This document shows, one piece after another, positions 60,728-63,155 of a DNA stretch of 63,155 nt; the stretch's first letter is position 1; the number at the start of each line of letters is the position of its first letter. The notes beneath the pieces were generated by a model. The model searched no databases. It was given only the letters and a program-made list of their open reading frames with translations, and was not told where the DNA came from. This DNA comes from JBBSEZ01 sp038239195 (GTDB lineage: Bacteria; Planctomycetota; Planctomycetia; Gemmatales; Gemmataceae): positions 1-63,155 of the forward strand of contig JBBSEZ010000006.1 of assembly GCA_038239195.1 (NCBI GenBank). The letters run 5' to 3'. Both the position numbers and the translations under genes were made by a program.

Positions 60728-60822
60728 CCGGTGGGACCGGCTTTCCAGCCGGTCTTCTTTCCGCAGTGCCGGCATCATCTCCCAAACTTGACAAGCAGGA
60801 AAGCCTGTCCCACGGGCCCCCG
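60728..60822 (+). repeat. Dispersed palindromic repeat, family R1, full and partial copy
   Basis: GTGGGACCGGCTTTCCAGCC and GGTCTTCTTTC at 60731-60764, then a second, inverted-type piece GCAGGAAAGCCTGTCCCACG at about 60801-60820. Related to the sequence at 1-37. Confidence 0.6.
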
Positions 60823-60890
60823 GATGTTTGGCCACGCCCCGGGCCGGGCCCGGCAGCCCGGCCCGCCCGGCGGCGGGCTGCCGGCCGGCC

Positions 60891-61559
60891 TCATGGCTCA
60901 CCGGTTAGTGTGAAGGCGGCCCAGAAGAAGGGGTGGGCGGCGGCGAAGTCGTCGCGCCTCTCCCCGATGATCTTCAACTTGGCCGCACGCAAGGCGTCAG
61001 ACTTGCCCATGCCCTTGGAAAGGTTCTGGAAGAACAGGGCCATCAGCCGCGCCGACTGCTTGTCGGGCACCTGCCACAGCGTGCTGACCACGGCCTGCGC
61101 CCCCGCCAACTGGAAGGCCTGGCGCAGGCCAGCCACGCCCTCGCCCACCTGGATGTCGCCCAGCCCCGTGTCGCAGGCGGACAGCACCACCAACTCGGTG
61201 CCGCGCAGGTCCGTGCCCACCACCTCCAGGCCCGTCAGCACGCCTTCGCCCCCGGCCGCCTTATTGCAGCCGGTCAGCAGCAGGCCGCAACGCAGCAGCG
61301 GGTTCTCCCACTTCTTCACCGGCTTCGCCTTGCCCGGCCCGTCCTTGTCGTCGGCCGGCACCTCCCGGTCGGGCAGGAAGAAGCCGTGGGTGCAGAGCAC
61401 GAGCACGCGCGGGCTGCGTGCCGCGCGGAAGACCGTGGTCAGGGCCCTTTCACGGGTGTAGACGCGAGGCTCGGCGCCAGCGTAGGCCTTGAGACTGGGG
61501 GTGATGGCCCGCGCCTCGGCGGCCGTGCCGGGCAGCCGGGGCACCCGGCCCAGGCTCAG
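60891..61559 (-). CDS. CHAT-domain protein copy 2, C-terminal part
   Basis: The CHAT peptidase half of copy 2, in the -1 frame relative to the TPR part. It starts after GGLSLGRVPRLPGTAAEA, which aligns with GALALGEVRRLPGTAAEA of copy 1, so the genuine sequence continues. Catalytic His (CTHGFF, at 61386-61388) and Cys (SACDTG, at 61173-61175) are both retained, so selection on the active site is likely. The tail is RRDDFAAAHPFFWAAFTLTGEP. It is either read through a frameshift from the upstream part, or separated by an indel. No start codon with a good ribosome site is seen at its own beginning. Confidence 0.8.
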   Translation of the reverse strand: MSLGRVPRLPGTAAEARAITPSLKAYAGAEPRVYTRERALTTVFRAARSPRVLVLCTHGFFLPDREVPADDKDGPGKAKPVKKWENPLLRCGLLLTGCNKAAGGEGVLTGLEVVGTDLRGTELVVLSACDTGLGDIQVGEGVAGLRQAFQLAGAQAVVSTLWQVPDKQSARLMALFFQNLSKGMGKSDALRAAKLKIIGERRDDFAAAHPFFWAAFTLTGEP

Positions 61560-63155
61560 CCCCCCGCACGCGACCCCGGCCCCGGCAGCTTGCGCGGCTG
61601 CGGCAACTTCGGGCGCGGCCTCGGCAGCGTGGTGGGCGGCCGCGGCAGGGCGGTGGCGGCCCGCAGGTCGAGGTCGAAGTCGGGGTCGGCCAGCACCAGA
61701 GGGGCCGTCCGTGTCACCTTGGGCGCCACGGAGGGGAATAGGTCGCGCCCGCTCGTGACGTAGGACACGTGGTGCTTCTTGATGGCGTACTCGCCGCCGG
61801 GCAGCGTGAGGGCCTCCCAGGGCACCAGCCACAGGTTGCCGTCGAGCCCAACCAGCCAGCGCTTGCTCTTGCCCGCGTGCGGCAGCAGCGGCGCCAGCAC
61901 CAACTTCGAGAGCGCATCGAGGCGCTCGCGCACGACCTTCTCGGCGTGCTCCTCCCCCTTGGCCTGGATGAGCTTGCCGGCGTCGTTCATCGCCTCGCGG
62001 AACTGCTTTACGGCGGCGTCGATCTCGGTTGCCGGCCCCAGGTCGATCACGCGCACCGGGCCGGCTTTCGGGGTAATCCAGGCCGCGTAACGCGCCGCCT
62101 GCCACTCCTTCCCCCGCTTGGCCTTGAAGTCGAAGGGGCGGAAGTGAGCGACGTCGATGAGGACGGCGTCGGCGGACAGGGACTTGCGCAGGTCGGCCAG
62201 TTCGACCCAGGTGGGCGGGGCTGCCTTGCTGCCGGCCTGGCGCAGTCGCTTGCCCAAGTTCTGCTCCTCGTTCGTCAGTTCCTCGATCCGTTCGGCGCGT
62301 TGCTTCTCCTGGCCGGGGCGGGCAGCGGACAGGCTGAGCCGTGCCAGTTCCCGGCGGACGGAGAGCAGTTGGGAGGCCCGTTTGCCCAGGTCGGGATCGG
62401 CGGTCTTGCGAGCCAGGAGCAGGCTGGTGGCCAGGGCCTCCTGGTCAAGCGCCTTGCCGTTGAGCAGCCACGAGGCTGACTGCGCTGCCAGCGTGGCATC
62501 GCTCTTGTGGGCCAGTCCCAGCGACAGGGCCCTCTCCAGATTGGCCCGGGCGCCAGTGTTCTGGAAGAAAGCAGCCTTTTCGGGCTCGGAGAGGGCGGGG
62601 AGGACGGCGGCGAGGTGCCGCCGAGTCCCTCGCCGGGCGCGGTCCAACAGCCGCGCCGCTTCCCTCTCCTTCCCCGTTCGAGCATACAGCGCCGCCAGGT
62701 TGTTCAGAGAGACGACCACGTTGGGGTGGTCCTGGGGCAGTTTGGCCTCGCGAATCTTGAGGCTGCGCTGGAACAACGGCTCCGCCTTCTCGTTCTGACC
62801 CATGTCCTTGTATAGCCCCGCCAGGTTGTTCAGGGAGAGAGCCACGTCGGGGTGGTCCTTGCCCAGTTTGGCCTCCCTGATCTTCAGGCTGCGCTGGTAC
62901 AGAGGCTCCGCCTTGTCGTTCTGGCCCAGGCTCGCGTACAGCGCAGCCAGGTTGTGCAGGGACTGGGCCACGTCGGGGTGGTCCTTGGGCAGTTTGGCCT
63001 CCCTGATCTTGAGGCTGCGCTGGTACAGAGGCTCCGCCTTCTCATACTGTCCCACGTGCTTGTACAACACCGCCAGGTTGTTCAGGGAGAGAGCCACGGC
63101 GGGGTGGTCCTTGCCCAGTTTGGCCTCCCTGATCTTGAGACTGCGCTGCAACAGA
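61556..63155 (-). CDS. CHAT-TPR protein copy 2, N-terminal TPR part, 5' end missing
   Basis: At least 531 residues; the gene's beginning lies beyond the window. TPRs of 42 residues with near-identical sequence (YQRSLKIREAKLGKDHPDVA) lead into the region preceding CHAT (FKAKRGKEWQAARYAAWITPKAG), then a proline-rich stretch (ALPRPPTTLPRPRPKLPQPR) and a stop (TGA at 61558-61556). The stop directly follows a run of six G. Copy 1 lacks this proline-rich insert and continues in frame into its CHAT domain. Codons in this insert still end mostly in G or C in this frame, so it is coding up to the stop. Confidence 0.85.
   Translation of the reverse strand, partial: LLQRSLKIREAKLGKDHPAVALSLNNLAVLYKHVGQYEKAEPLYQRSLKIREAKLPKDHPDVAQSLHNLAALYASLGQNDKAEPLYQRSLKIREAKLGKDHPDVALSLNNLAGLYKDMGQNEKAEPLFQRSLKIREAKLPQDHPNVVVSLNNLAALYARTGKEREAARLLDRARRGTRRHLAAVLPALSEPEKAAFFQNTGARANLERALSLGLAHKSDATLAAQSASWLLNGKALDQEALATSLLLARKTADPDLGKRASQLLSVRRELARLSLSAARPGQEKQRAERIEELTNEEQNLGKRLRQAGSKAAPPTWVELADLRKSLSADAVLIDVAHFRPFDFKAKRGKEWQAARYAAWITPKAGPVRVIDLGPATEIDAAVKQFREAMNDAGKLIQAKGEEHAEKVVRERLDALSKLVLAPLLPHAGKSKRWLVGLDGNLWLVPWEALTLPGGEYAIKKHHVSYVTSGRDLFPSVAPKVTRTAPLVLADPDFDLDLRAATALPRPPTTLPRPRPKLPQPRKLPGPGSRAGG
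61559..61565 (-). other. Possible -1 ribosomal frameshift site (GGGGGGC)
   Basis: The last sense codons of the TPR part are GCG GGG GGC TGA. The heptamer G GGG GGC fits the X XXY YYZ slippery pattern in the correct frame, and a -1 slip would read GGG GGG CTG AGC and enter the CHAT frame exactly where the copy 1 sequence resumes. A sequence error in the G-run would look the same. Confidence 0.4.
62873..63155 (-). repeat. 126-base near-identical tandem TPR repeats
   Basis: Coding repeats of 126 bases (42 residues); units begin near 62873, 62999 and 63125, differing at few positions (for example CTTGAGGCTG versus CTTCAGGCTG). They signal recent internal duplication. Confidence 0.7.

Larger units (their letters stand above)
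60604..60890. other. Intergenic region with repeats between CHAT copy 2 and 438-aa copy 2
   Basis: 287 bases. Holds the 29-base element (60657-60685), the family R1 repeat at 60728-60765 and its partial copy (60786-60822). No gene seen. Confidence 0.5.

Noticed and set aside
62873..63155. CRISPR-like direct repeats
   Set aside because: Repeat unit is 126 bases, in frame, and encodes TPR motifs; there are no spacers.

Overview
The window looks like a chromosomal segment of a GC-rich planctomycete, most likely a Gemmata-type member of the Gemmataceae. The lineage markers are two planctomycete-type cytochrome (DUF1549/DUF1553) plus DUF1501 gene pairs, a TIGR02996 leucine-rich-repeat protein, ECF-like sigma factors of the planctomycete type, CHAT-TPR proteins and lipid A genes (lpxD-lpxI). 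No tRNA, rRNA, CRISPR array or transposase was seen.

Layout. 1-1.4 kb: a DcuC-type C4-dicarboxylate transporter. 1.9-7.2 kb: a plus-strand signalling operon of a small conserved protein, a double-domain KaiC-like ATPase and two hybrid histidine kinases that share almost the same sensor but have different kinase cores. 7.5-19.1 kb: mostly minus-strand secreted degradative or surface genes (ThuA/LamG/beta-propeller giant, lactonase-like propeller, first cytochrome/DUF1501 pair) and a plus-strand B3/B4-domain gene with a possibly leaderless start.

19.4-34.8 kb: a tightly coupled eight-gene minus-strand operon that reads as a defence island of the helicase-methylase-ATPase (Hma-like) type. DUF499 ATPase, DUF1156 methylase and a phospholipase-D/SNF2 helicase form the ends; five genes are embedded between them, including a DUF4365 nuclease-like protein and, unusually, an ECF-type sigma factor. 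It has a clear promoter and a nested inverted repeat upstream.

35-46.7 kb: C45 acylhydrolase, CPBP protease, second cytochrome/DUF1501 set with a small gene inserted, an HtrA-like protease, lpxD-lpxI, and a GH10-like protein without recognisable catalytic glutamates. 46.8-51.4 kb: a polytopic membrane protein carrying an in-frame palindromic insertion, a secreted protein, and a planctomycete-specific pair ending in the TIGR02996-LRR protein.

51.4-63.2 kb: a duplicated module of CHAT-TPR protease-like protein plus a 438-residue secreted protein, one copy ending in an ECF sigma gene. Three upstream regions share a 29-base element that may be the target of that sigma factor. The second CHAT gene is split at a G-run that is also a textbook -1 slippery heptamer. 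Between the modules, a toxin-like and an immunity-like gene lie between two leftover copies of the CHAT C-terminal tail. Several families of dispersed palindromic repeats occur across the window.
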